Source: DASXRA01 sp036502575 (GTDB lineage Bacteria; Actinomycetota; Actinomycetes; Mycobacteriales; Jatrophihabitantaceae). Taken from it: a DNA stretch of 64,000 bases. Shown here in pieces: positions 16,429 to 25,214 of the stretch. Both the position numbers and the translations under genes were made by a program. How positions within the stretch are numbered: the stretch's first letter is position 1; each line of letters opens with the position of its first letter. The stretch covers positions 62,001 to 126,000 of the forward strand of contig DASXYL010000008.1 in the NCBI GenBank assembly GCA_036502575.1, in the 5' to 3' direction. The notes under the pieces are model-generated. The model saw only the letters and a program-made list of their open reading frames with translations, did not search any database and was not told the origin of the DNA.

Positions 16429-17892
16429 ATGAGAAGAGCAGCATTCGCGATCACGGCCACCCTCGCGCTCGTGGCGCTCGGCATGGCCTACCCCGGTCCG
16501 GCGCGCGCGGCCGGCGAGACGGTGAACATCTGGCTGACCACGACGTCGGACTCCGGTGGACGCAATGTGACCCGCGGTCTCGAGCAGCAGGCCCCGGTGT
16601 CCTTCAGCAACGGCACCGGATCGGGCGGCCAGGTAATCACGGTCAACGAGAACACCACCTACCAGCAGTTCGAGGGAGCGGGCGCGTCGTTCACCGACAC
16701 CGCAGCCTGGCTGATGAATTCCAGCGGCGCGCTGTCTGCCGCCACCAGAAACGCCACTATGACCAAGCTGTTCGACCCGAACAGCGGCATCGGATTGGGT
16801 TTCCTGCGCAACCCGATGGGCGCGTCCGACCTGGCCCGCGGCGACTACACGTTCGACGACATGCCGTCCGGGCAGACCGACCCGAACCTGGATCACTTCT
16901 CCATCGCGCACGATCTGGCCGACGTCCTGCCGCTGAGCAAGCAAGCCCGGCAGCTCAACCCCAGCCTGAAGATCATGGGCACGCCATGGAGCGGCCCGGG
17001 CTGGATGAAGGACAACGGCAGCGTCGACCAGGGCTGGCTGCAGTCGCAGTACTACGCGGCCTACGCGCAGTACTTCGTGAAGTACCTCCAGGCGTACGCC
17101 GCGCAGGGCGTGCCGATCGACTACGTGTCGGTGCAGAACGAACCGACCTGCTGCGCCGGCTATCCGTCGATGCAATGGAACGGGTCCGGCCTGGACTACT
17201 TCACCGCCAACGACCTGCTACCCGCCCTGCACGGGGCGAACCTGTCCACCAAGGTGCTAGCCCTGGACTGGAACTGGAACACCTACGACGGGTACGGCGC
17301 ACCGGTGGTCGATGACGCCACGGTGCGCAACGACCCGCTGTTCGGCGGGATCGCCTGGCACGGCTACGACAGCCAGAGCAACGTGGGCGAGCAGACCACG
17401 GTGCACAACCAGTACCCGTCGCTCAACGCCTACGACACCGAGCACTCCGGCGGTACGTGGGTCAGCAACCAACAGGCCCAGGACATGGCCGACATCATCG
17501 ACTACACCCGCAACTGGGGTCGCAGCGTCGTCAAGTGGAGCCTCGCTGTAGACCAGAACATGGGACCGCACAACGGAGGCTGTGGCACCTGCACCGGGCT
17601 GATCACCGTGCACAACGGGGACGGCCGCAGCGGCCAAGTCGACTACAACATCGAGTACTACGACATGGGGCAGCTCACGAAGTTCGTCAAGCCCGGCGCG
17701 ACCCGCATCGACTCGACCGACAGCTCAGCCGTCCGCAACGTGGCGTGGCGCAACCCGGACGGTTCCAAGGCGCTGGTCGCGTACAACACCACCGGCGCCA
17801 GCCAGGCCATCACGGTGAACTGGGGCAGCGAGTCGTTCCAGTACGTACTCCCCGCGCGCACCTCAGCCACCTTCACCTGGTCGGACACGTAG
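16429..17892 (+). CDS. secreted glycoside hydrolase family 30 protein (beta-glucanase/glucosylceramidase-like)
   Basis: A 487-residue secreted GH30-type TIM-barrel enzyme with a C-terminal beta-sandwich. A signal peptide ends near GPARAAG. The family-defining early motif QFEGAGASFTDTAAW is present; VSVQNEP carries the acid/base Glu238 and YDTEHSGG the nucleophile Glu338, the usual pair of clan GH-A. Members cleave beta-1,6-glucans, galactans or glucosylceramides. Next to a chitosanase the most sensible substrate is fungal-wall beta-1,6-glucan, but this is inference. It is second in a probable two-gene operon. Confidence 0.85.
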   Translation: MRRAAFAITATLALVALGMAYPGPARAAGETVNIWLTTTSDSGGRNVTRGLEQQAPVSFSNGTGSGGQVITVNENTTYQQFEGAGASFTDTAAWLMNSSGALSAATRNATMTKLFDPNSGIGLGFLRNPMGASDLARGDYTFDDMPSGQTDPNLDHFSIAHDLADVLPLSKQARQLNPSLKIMGTPWSGPGWMKDNGSVDQGWLQSQYYAAYAQYFVKYLQAYAAQGVPIDYVSVQNEPTCCAGYPSMQWNGSGLDYFTANDLLPALHGANLSTKVLALDWNWNTYDGYGAPVVDDATVRNDPLFGGIAWHGYDSQSNVGEQTTVHNQYPSLNAYDTEHSGGTWVSNQQAQDMADIIDYTRNWGRSVVKWSLAVDQNMGPHNGGCGTCTGLITVHNGDGRSGQVDYNIEYYDMGQLTKFVKPGATRIDSTDSSAVRNVAWRNPDGSKALVAYNTTGASQAITVNWGSESFQYVLPARTSATFTWSDT

Positions 17893-18021
17893 AGCTGCGA
17901 AACCGGGTGATCCGAGTTCTTGCGTGCCGGTTGGCACGAGGCATTGCCTGGCCTTCTGATTTGGGGAAGCCTTGGCAGCGTAGGCACTCCGCGGAGTGAA
18001 CAACGATGGTCAGGGCCGGCC

Positions 18022-19095
18022 ATGCCTCATGAGATCCGCTTCTGCACGGCAGCAGACGGAACCCGACTGGCCTATGCGCTGCACGGGCGCGGACCTCCGC
18101 TGGTCAGGGTCGCGACCTGGCTGACCCACCTCGAACTCGACTGGCAGAGCCCCGTCTGGCGACACTGGCTGGACCGGCTCGGCGATCGGCACACGGTGCT
18201 GCGGTATGACGAGCGTGGTTGTGGTTTGTCGGACACGGCGGCGGGCGAGCCGTCGCTTTCGACCTGGGTCGGCGATCTCGAGACCGTGATCGACGCGGCG
18301 GGATGGGACCGATTCACGCTGCTCGGCGTATCCCAGGGCGGGGCGATCGCGGTCGCCTACGCGGCGCGACACCCCCAACGGGTCAGCCAGCTCGTCCTCT
18401 ACGGCGCCTACGGACGAGGGCGGAGACTGCGTGGCCAGCAGCTGGAGGAAGAGGCGCTGACGGCGGCGATTCGAGCTGGCTGGACGGCGGACGACCCGAC
18501 CTTCCGGCACATGTTCAGCATGCTCTTCCTGCCGCACGGGACGCCGGCCCAGATGGCGTGGTACGACGGCCTGCTGCGCACGACGACAACGGTCGAGCGG
18601 GCGGTGCAACTGTTCCACGCGCGCGGCGGCGTGGACGTCACGGGCGAGGCGTCGAGGGTCACCGCGCCGACGTTGGTGATCCACGCCCGCGACGATCATG
18701 TGGTGCCGGTGGAAGAGGGGCGGCTGCTCGCCCGCCTGATTCCGAACGCGCGACTGGTGGTCCTCGACTCGGCCAACCACATCCTGCTCTCGGACGAGCC
18801 CGCCTGGGACGAGTTCGTCGCCACGATGCACGCCTTTCTGGGGACGTCGGCCCTCGCGCCCACAACCGCGACGACCACGGCATTCAGCCCGCGAGAACTC
18901 GACGTGCTCGACCTGGTCGCCGCCGGCCTGACCAACGAGGCGATCGCCGCGCGCCTGTGTTTGAGCGTGCGCACCGTCGAGCGGCACCTCTCGAACGTCT
19001 ACACGAAACTGCGCCTGTCCGGAAAGGCCGCCCGCGCCGGCGCGGCTGCGGCCTTCGTCGAGTCCCGCGGTTCCGTCGCCGAGCACCGCGACTGA
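18022..19095 (+). CDS. alpha/beta hydrolase fused to LuxR-type HTH
   Basis: A 357-residue fusion. Residues about 1-270 form an alpha/beta hydrolase with nucleophile elbow GVSQGG (Ser104), DERGCGLSD as the oxyanion-strand loop, ARDDHVVP for the acid and SANHILL for the His. From about residue 290 a LuxR helix-turn-helix follows (FSPRELDVLDLVAAGLTNEAIAARLCLSVRTVERHLSNVYTKL). Such fusions are known in actinobacteria; the hydrolase part may act as a ligand sensor. The ATG at 18022 starts the fold. The DNA target is unknown; it may regulate the adjacent hydrolase gene. Confidence 0.85.
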   Translation: MPHEIRFCTAADGTRLAYALHGRGPPLVRVATWLTHLELDWQSPVWRHWLDRLGDRHTVLRYDERGCGLSDTAAGEPSLSTWVGDLETVIDAAGWDRFTLLGVSQGGAIAVAYAARHPQRVSQLVLYGAYGRGRRLRGQQLEEEALTAAIRAGWTADDPTFRHMFSMLFLPHGTPAQMAWYDGLLRTTTTVERAVQLFHARGGVDVTGEASRVTAPTLVIHARDDHVVPVEEGRLLARLIPNARLVVLDSANHILLSDEPAWDEFVATMHAFLGTSALAPTTATTTAFSPRELDVLDLVAAGLTNEAIAARLCLSVRTVERHLSNVYTKLRLSGKAARAGAAAAFVESRGSVAEHRD

Positions 19096-19214
19096 GCGCG
19101 CTGCGTGTAGACCGCCACGCACACAGCCGTCTTGCGTAGTGGCGCTGATGCGGCCACTGTCCGCCTGGGATTAGACAGACGGCGACGGTTTCCCAGCAGC
19201 CAGGAGGTAAGGCA

Positions 19215-20087
19215 ATGACGACCAATGTGGCGGACCAGGGGCGCGTCGGCGAGTCGGTCCGGGAGTACACGGTCAGTGGTGGCGGCGCGACGATTCTGCA
19301 CGCTCGGGAGTGGGGAAACGCCGACGGGCCGGCGATTCTGTTCATCCACGGCTGGTCGCAGACTGACCTCTGCTGGAGCAGCCAAGTGGGCTCGCGGCTC
19401 GCCGAGACGTACCGGATGGTCACCTTCGACATTCGAGGTCACGGCCGGTCGGCCAAGCCGCTCGACGCTTCGTCCTACACCGACGCACGGCTGTGGGCCG
19501 ACGATCTTGCCGCCGTTATCGAGCAGACCGAGCTCGACCATCCGGTTCTGGTCGCCTGGTCCTACGGCGGGTTCATCGTCGGTGACTACCTGAGGGCTTA
19601 CGGCGACGGCGCCATCGCCGGCATCGATCTCGTGGGCGCCTCGGTGATCATGCAGCCACCCACCTTCGAACGCATCGGCCCCGGCCTGCTCGAGAATGCT
19701 TCGGCGGCGTTCAGCCCCGATCTCGCGACCAGCATTCCGGCCATTCGACGTTTCCTCCGAGCATGCAGCGTCGAACCGCTCGACGACGAGCAGTGGACCA
19801 CTGCGCTCTGCTGGAACATGCTCACCCCGCCGGAAGTGCGGCAGGCACTGTTCAGCCGCGAGATCGACGAGACCGATGTGCTCTCGCGGGCGTCGGTGCC
19901 GGTGCTGGTGACGCACGGCCGGCGCGACGCGATCGTGCTGCCGTCCATGGCCGAGTACACCCTGGAGCGCTGCCCGGCGGCGGTGGCGTCCTGGTACGAC
20001 GACACCGGCCACCTGCCGTTCGTGGAAGCCACCGACCGATTCAACCGCGAACTCGCCGCCTTCACCGCTGACGCGCGCGCGGCGTAG
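19215..20087 (+). CDS. alpha/beta hydrolase
   Basis: A 290-residue alpha/beta hydrolase (Abhydrolase_1/haloperoxidase-like). HGWSQTD near residues 45-51 is the HG oxyanion loop, AWSYGG carries the nucleophile Ser116, HGRRDAIV the acid and DTGHLPFVE the His. A strong AGGAGGTAAGGCA precedes the ATG. It follows the hydrolase-LuxR gene on the same strand after 119 bp. The substrate is not predictable. It is convergent with the glycosyltransferase gene, 13 bp apart. Confidence 0.85.
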   Translation: MTTNVADQGRVGESVREYTVSGGGATILHAREWGNADGPAILFIHGWSQTDLCWSSQVGSRLAETYRMVTFDIRGHGRSAKPLDASSYTDARLWADDLAAVIEQTELDHPVLVAWSYGGFIVGDYLRAYGDGAIAGIDLVGASVIMQPPTFERIGPGLLENASAAFSPDLATSIPAIRRFLRACSVEPLDDEQWTTALCWNMLTPPEVRQALFSREIDETDVLSRASVPVLVTHGRRDAIVLPSMAEYTLERCPAAVASWYDDTGHLPFVEATDRFNRELAAFTADARAA

Positions 20088-20100
20088 CTCAGTGGCGGTC

Positions 20101-21477
20101 CTACTTGTCGCTGGTCAGACGGTCGACCTCGGCGAGCAGGTGGGAGACCTGGCCGGTCACGCTGAACCGGTTGCGCGCGTACTGCGCGGCCACGGGCCCG
20201 CGGGTGGTCTTCCACTCGGCGTCGAGGGCTTGGTTGATCGCGTCGGTCAGTGACGCCGCGAGGGCGGTTCGATCGTCGGTCTCCGGGACCAGGGTCCCGA
20301 CCTCGGGGGTGACGAAGTCACGCGGGCCGCCCGAGTCGGCGCCGATCACCGGGGTGCCGCAGGCCATGCACTCGACGAAGACGAGTCCGAACGGTTCGCG
20401 ATAGGACGGGAAGCAGCCGACGTCGGCGCAGCCGAACAGCAGGGCGAGTTCGTCCTGAGCTCGCGGCCCGAGGAAGTAGGTGCGGCGTAACCCGAGCTCG
20501 GTGGTCAGTTCGTGCATGGCGCGCTGGGCCTCGGGTGGCCCGGACCCGATCACGAGGGTGAGGATCCGGCGCTCGTCCTGTTCGTAGATCGCGGCCGCGC
20601 GCAGCAGGGCGTCCAGCCGCTTCCAGTCGGCGAACTTGCCGCAGAACGCGACGACGGCGTCGAAGCCTTCCGGGGGCGCGACCGCTTCGGGCTCGAGGTC
20701 GCTGCCATCGAGCGGCTGAGTGGAGAACTTGGCCAGCACGGCCGCCCGGTCGGTGCCGTCGGGCAGCGGCTGGAACACATCCTGGTTGTAGCCGTTGGGC
20801 GAGAGCACGACACGCTCGCGCGGGAACTCGGGGAAGACGTCGAGCAGCGCGTCCACCTGCTCGACCGAGATCGACGCGGCCACGTCGACGCCGTGCTCCG
20901 GATCGGAGAAGTCGAAGATCTTCTCGCGCTGCATGAACGGCAAGAACCGCAGCGGAAACTCCTTCGGCTCGTCGCCCCGCCGCTCGTTGTTGAACATCTT
21001 GAGCTCGGTGCCGTGCGCGAAGCACAGCAGCGTCATCCGTGGCTTGCCGGCCGCGACTCGGCGCCGGTTGACGTCACGCAGCACCACGGTGTTCATGAAC
21101 GCGTGATGCGCGATCGCGAGGCTGAACTGGTCGCCGGTCCGCGACTCGATCTCGTCCATCCAGTCGGCGACAGCGTCGGTCAGCCTGAGCCGGTACGCGT
21201 CCACCTCGGTCTCGCTCATCGAGTGCCAGCGGTAGCTGCTGACCGGCGACACCGACTCGCAGATCGGGATGTCGTGCTCGAGTGGGAAGACGTGGACGTC
21301 CTCTTCCTCGAATCGCTGACGCCGAGAGGGATACATCGAGTAGCACCGCACGCCTGGCAACGCGTTGTACGCGCGATGGTGCGACTCATGCAGAATGCCG
21401 GAGCCGGGCGCGAACTCACCGCCGCGTTGCCAGTTGTTGGTGCCGAGTTGAAAGATCAACCGATCGGACACCGCCAC
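20101..21477 (-). CDS. GT4-type glycosyltransferase
   Basis: A 458-residue GT-B glycosyltransferase. The C-terminal donor domain is clear: FCGKFADWKRLDALLRAAAI, LGPRAQDELALLFGCADVGCFPSYREPFGLVFVECMACGTPVIGADSGGPRDFV, with the EX7E-like motif EPFGLVFVE. The N-terminal acceptor domain has FQLGTNNWQRGGEFAPGSGILH. It should transfer a sugar from an activated donor to an unknown acceptor (glycolipid, polysaccharide or small molecule). The start is GTG at 21477. It stands alone, convergent to a hydrolase and downstream of an IlvD-type gene on the same strand. Confidence 0.85.
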   Translation of the reverse strand: MAVSDRLIFQLGTNNWQRGGEFAPGSGILHESHHRAYNALPGVRCYSMYPSRRQRFEEEDVHVFPLEHDIPICESVSPVSSYRWHSMSETEVDAYRLRLTDAVADWMDEIESRTGDQFSLAIAHHAFMNTVVLRDVNRRRVAAGKPRMTLLCFAHGTELKMFNNERRGDEPKEFPLRFLPFMQREKIFDFSDPEHGVDVAASISVEQVDALLDVFPEFPRERVVLSPNGYNQDVFQPLPDGTDRAAVLAKFSTQPLDGSDLEPEAVAPPEGFDAVVAFCGKFADWKRLDALLRAAAIYEQDERRILTLVIGSGPPEAQRAMHELTTELGLRRTYFLGPRAQDELALLFGCADVGCFPSYREPFGLVFVECMACGTPVIGADSGGPRDFVTPEVGTLVPETDDRTALAASLTDAINQALDAEWKTTRGPVAAQYARNRFSVTGQVSHLLAEVDRLTSDK

Positions 21478-21524
21478 AGCTTAGGGGACGGGGCTAGTTC
21501 GTCGGATCAGCGGCCTAGCCGTGT

Positions 21525-23231
21525 CTAGTGCGACTCGCGGCCGACGGCGCTGCCCCGCCGTCCGGTGAGGAAGTCCAGGTCGGCGCCGCGATCGGCCTGC
21601 AGGACGTGATCGATGTACAGGCGCTCCCAGCCGCCGGTCGGTACCGCGTACGCCGCCTCGGCCTCCGACGACGGTGCGCGCCGGGCCAGTTCGTCCGCCG
21701 GCAGGTCGACGTCCAGCCGCCGATTCGCCACGTCCAGAACGATCTGATCACCGGTGCGAATCAGGCCGAGCGGGCCACCCGCGGCCGCCTCCGGCGCGAC
21801 GTGCAGCACGACGGTGCCGTACGCGGTACCGCTCATCCGGGCGTCGCTGATCCGGACCAGATCGCGCACCCCACGCTCGAGCAATCGCGCCGGCAGCGGC
21901 ATGTTGCCCACCTCGGGCATCCCCGGATACCCGCGCGGACCACAACCGCGCAGCACCAGTACCGAGTCCTCGGTGACGTCCACCGTGTCGATGCGGGCGC
22001 GCAGATCCTCGACGCTGTCGAAGACGACGGCCGGGCCGCGATGCTGCAGCAACGACGGCGAGGCCGCGGCGGGTTTGATCACCGCGCCGTCGGGCGCCAG
22101 GTTGCCGCGCAGCACGGTGATTCCGGCCGACGGCTGCAGCGGGGCCGACCGTGAGCGGATCACGTCGGAGTCCCAGATCCGGGCATCGGCCAGGGCGTCG
22201 ACGAACGGTGTTCCCGCAACGGTGAGCGCGTCGGCGTCCAGCCGGTCGCGTACCTCGCGCAGCGCGGCGAGCAGGCCGCCGGCCCGGAAGAAGTCGTCCA
22301 TGAGATGGCGGCCGGCCGGTTGCAGGTCGACCAGCAGCGGCACGTCCTCGCCGAGGTCGTTGAAGTCGTCGAGGGTCAGCTCGATCCCGAGGCGCCCGGC
22401 GATGGCCAGCAGGTGGACGACGGCGTTCGTCGAGCCACCGATCGTGGCCAGCGCGACGATCGCATTGCGAAACGAGCCCTTGCTCAGGATCGCGCTCGGG
22501 CGGCGATCGGCGGCCACCATCTCGACGATCAGCCGGCCCGTCGCGTGCGAGCGCTCCAGCAGCCGACTGTCGCTCGCCGGAGTACCGGCGATGCCGGGCA
22601 GCGTCAAGCCGAGCGCCTCGGTCACGCAGGCCATCGTCGAGGCGGTGCCCATCGTGTTGCAGTGGCCGGCGCTGCGAATCATCGCTGACTCGGACGCGAG
22701 AAAGTCCTGCTGCGTAAGGGATCCGCCCCGGACCTCCTCGCTGAGCCGCCAGACATCGGTGCCGCAGCCGAGCGGCATCCCGCGGAAGTGGCCGGTGAGC
22801 ATCGGCCCGCCCGGGACCACGACCGCGGGCAGATCGACCGACGCCGCCGCCATGACCAACGCCGGGATGGTCTTGTCGCAGCCGCCGAGCAGCACGACGC
22901 CGTCGATCGGGTTGGCCCGCAGCATTTCCTCGATCGACATCGCGGCGAGGTTGCGCCAGAGCATCGCCGTCGGGCGGACAAGCGTTTCGCCGAGCGACAT
23001 CACCGGCAGGTTCAGCGGTACTCCGCCGGCTTCCCAGATTCCCTGCTTCACGCTCGTCGCGACGGTGTCGAGGTGCATGTTGCACGGGGTGAGGTCGGAG
23101 GCGGTGTTGGCGATCGCGATGTGCGGGCGGCCGTCGAATGCCTGCGCCGGCAGCCCACGCCGCATCCAAGCCCGGTGGATGTAGGAGTCGCGATCGGCGC
23201 CGCCGTACCACCGCGTGCTGCGTAGGCTCAT
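21525..23231 (-). CDS. IlvD/Edd family dehydratase
   Basis: A 568-residue member of the IlvD/Edd family of Fe-S dehydratases. Cluster-ligand segments are visible: TPCNMH (about residue 48), GGCDKT (about 117) and GHCNTMGTAST (about 187). Its start (SLRSTRWYGGADRDSYIHRAWMRRGL) resembles sugar-acid dehydratases such as L-arabonate or D-xylonate dehydratase more than housekeeping dihydroxyacid dehydratase. It would convert a sugar acid or 2,3-dihydroxy acid to a 2-oxo product. GCGAGG precedes the ATG. No sugar-acid pathway partner is adjacent, so the exact substrate is open. Confidence 0.8.
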   Translation of the reverse strand: MSLRSTRWYGGADRDSYIHRAWMRRGLPAQAFDGRPHIAIANTASDLTPCNMHLDTVATSVKQGIWEAGGVPLNLPVMSLGETLVRPTAMLWRNLAAMSIEEMLRANPIDGVVLLGGCDKTIPALVMAAASVDLPAVVVPGGPMLTGHFRGMPLGCGTDVWRLSEEVRGGSLTQQDFLASESAMIRSAGHCNTMGTASTMACVTEALGLTLPGIAGTPASDSRLLERSHATGRLIVEMVAADRRPSAILSKGSFRNAIVALATIGGSTNAVVHLLAIAGRLGIELTLDDFNDLGEDVPLLVDLQPAGRHLMDDFFRAGGLLAALREVRDRLDADALTVAGTPFVDALADARIWDSDVIRSRSAPLQPSAGITVLRGNLAPDGAVIKPAAASPSLLQHRGPAVVFDSVEDLRARIDTVDVTEDSVLVLRGCGPRGYPGMPEVGNMPLPARLLERGVRDLVRISDARMSGTAYGTVVLHVAPEAAAGGPLGLIRTGDQIVLDVANRRLDVDLPADELARRAPSSEAEAAYAVPTGGWERLYIDHVLQADRGADLDFLTGRRGSAVGRESH

Positions 23232-23414
23232 CCCGGCAACCTCGCTTTCAGCTCATCGGAAATGCACACTATCCGGACCGTGGCCGACGAGACGCGCATC
23301 GTCGAATCGATCGCGTCCTGGCGGTGCTGCGAGAACTCGCCCAGCACTCCCGTGGCATCGGCTGCAGCCGGCCGCGCCTCAGACAGCTGATGTCGGGGGT
23401 ACCCGGCTGTTCGC

Positions 23415-23813
23415 CTACTCGGCCTCGGCCAGGACCGTCGAGACCCTGGCCAACACCTCATCCACACTCGCCTCGACCGCCGCGTGCATGTCCTCCTCGA
23501 CGTCGAAGGCATAGCTGATTTCGGTGGTGTCGGCCCACGGGGCGGCCAGCGTGATCGCGGTGACCGCGTCACCCGGGACGGTCATCACCAGGCGATCCGG
23601 CTCGGAAACCTCGTCGTAGCGGCCGGACAACGCGATTTCCTCCCCGGCTGAAGAGACCACCGTCGCCTGCCAGGAGCCGCCCGACCGGACGTCCAGCACC
23701 GCCGTCCCGGGTTTGGCCGGCAGCCACCCCTCGAAATGGTCGGCCTGGGTCAGCACCCGCCACACCCGCTCACGCGGCGCCTTCAGCGTGCGGGTCACGG
23801 TGAACTCGCTCAT
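23415..23813 (-). CDS. SRPBCC (AHSA1-like) family protein
   Basis: A 132-residue START-like protein. The opening (MSEFTVTRTLKAPRERVWRVLTQADHFEGWL) and GGSWQATVV are typical of the AHSA1/SRPBCC fold that binds hydrophobic ligands. The ATG at 23813 is preceded by GGGGAGAGACCGC; frames extending further upstream lack a ribosome-binding site. The gene ends near the IlvD-type gene on the same strand, with about 180 bp between that holds nothing recognisable. Function unknown. Confidence 0.75.
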   Translation of the reverse strand: MSEFTVTRTLKAPRERVWRVLTQADHFEGWLPAKPGTAVLDVRSGGSWQATVVSSAGEEIALSGRYDEVSEPDRLVMTVPGDAVTAITLAAPWADTTEISYAFDVEEDMHAAVEASVDEVLARVSTVLAEAE

Positions 23814-24134
23814 CGCGGTCTCTCCCCTTTGTCGGCTTTCGATCGGCTCGATCCGCCCGCCGCCCGCAGCCGTCGCGTTTCCTGCTCGCGCTATCGCGCG
23901 ACATCGAGCCAGCAGCGCCTGCATTCGTGCCGGGTCGCCCGTCGGCGCGGGTCCTTCCCGGCCGCGAGACGTTCCAGGAAGCACATTATCGGCTGCGTTG
24001 CGGTGACCCGTTGCGAGCTGCCTACTGTCCGCCCCGCCTCGCGCATCGTGGTCACGTCGCGTCACGGGTGAGAAGTGACGCACAGCTTCGCGGCGCACAG
24101 TGAAGCCACCCGACCGCGCCCCCGGAGGACGCCG
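23814..24134. other. divergent promoter region without gene
   Basis: About 320 bp between the SRPBCC gene and the YbhN-like gene, expected to hold both promoters. No coding sequence, palindrome or RNA structure that I can support was found. Part of the right side would be coding if the membrane protein started at the upstream GTG (24075). Confidence 0.4.
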
Positions 24135-25214
24135 GTGACGATCGCCACGAAGGCCGCCCCTGTTACGGGCGTGCCCTCGCCGCCGGTCGCGGTCGAGCGA
24201 GTGCCCTGGCATCAGCGCCCGCGTACCTGGATGATCGCCGCGGCGGTCGCCCTGCTCTCCGCCGCCGCAGTGGTCAGCGCGGCCACAGTCGACTCCGACA
24301 GCGGAACCGACCTACTCGGGCTGGCCGGCTCCGTCGCGAACGACATCGTCCGGATGCGCTGGCAGTACGCCGCGATCGTCGTCGTCCTCGCCGGGTTGCA
24401 CTACCTGGCCACCGCCATCGCCGCGCGGACCGCCGCGGGCCTGCCGCTGCCGCTCGGCGAGACAGTGCTCGTGCAACTCGCCGCAGCCGCCGCGAACCGG
24501 CTGACCCCCGCCGGGCTTGGCGGTTCGGCCGTGACGGCCCGCTATTTCACCCGTCGCGGCCTCACCGCCCCCGGCGCGGTCGGCGCGGTCGTCGCGCTGG
24601 CAGTGCTCGGCGCGGCAGCGGACCTGCTCGTGGCCACCGGCCTGGTGCTGGGCGGCACCTGGTTCGGCCTGACTGGATCCACCCGCGAGATCGGCCGGCT
24701 GCTCACGCACGTCACCCACCTGTTGGGGCCGCTGCGCTCCCCGTGGCTGTGGGCCGCGGTAGCCGCCTTCGGCGCCGCCGCGCTGGGCATGTGGATTGCC
24801 CGGCACCGCTCGGGACGCCTGCAGCGCTGGGTACAGGTGTGGCATCCGGTCCGGCGGTTGGTACACCGCCCGACCGCGCTCGCCACGCTGCTCGTAGCCT
24901 CGGGGTGCACCACCCTTGTACTTGGGTTCGCGTTCGTCGTCACCACCCAGGTGGTGCCCGGCCCGCAACCGGTCGGCGGTCTCGGCGCGCTCCTCATCGG
25001 TTTCATGCTCGGCTCGGCAGCCGGCACTGCCGTGCCTGTCCCGGCTGGGCTCGGCTCCACCGAGGCGGCGCTCATCGCCGTGCTCATCAGCGTCAAGGTG
25101 CCCGCAGCGCACGCCGTCGAGGAGGTCCTCATCTTCCGACTGCTCACCTTCTGGATGCCCGCGCTCGTCGGCATCCTCACCACACGCGCCCTCTATCGCC
25201 GCCACGCCCTCTAA
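24135..25214 (+). CDS. YbhN/UPF0104-like integral membrane protein
   Basis: A 359-residue protein with about eight hydrophobic segments. RLTPAGLGGSAVTARYFTRRGL and PAGLGSTEAALIAVLI are the two signature motifs of the lysylphosphatidylglycerol-synthase membrane-domain/YbhN family. The catalytic aminoacyl-transfer domain is absent, so it may act as a lipid flippase-like protein. The GTG at 24135 is chosen because GGAGG lies 7 bp before it; an in-frame GTG at 24075 is possible. Its stop directly abuts the stop of the HMG-CoA-lyase-like gene on the other strand. Confidence 0.75.
   Translation: MTIATKAAPVTGVPSPPVAVERVPWHQRPRTWMIAAAVALLSAAAVVSAATVDSDSGTDLLGLAGSVANDIVRMRWQYAAIVVVLAGLHYLATAIAARTAAGLPLPLGETVLVQLAAAAANRLTPAGLGGSAVTARYFTRRGLTAPGAVGAVVALAVLGAAADLLVATGLVLGGTWFGLTGSTREIGRLLTHVTHLLGPLRSPWLWAAVAAFGAAALGMWIARHRSGRLQRWVQVWHPVRRLVHRPTALATLLVASGCTTLVLGFAFVVTTQVVPGPQPVGGLGALLIGFMLGSAAGTAVPVPAGLGSTEAALIAVLISVKVPAAHAVEEVLIFRLLTFWMPALVGILTTRALYRRHAL

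Noticed and set aside
20074..20100. GGCGTAGCTCAGTGGCGG resembles the 5' end of a tRNA
   Set aside because: It is the 3' end of the hydrolase gene and the following bases do not form D, anticodon or T arms.
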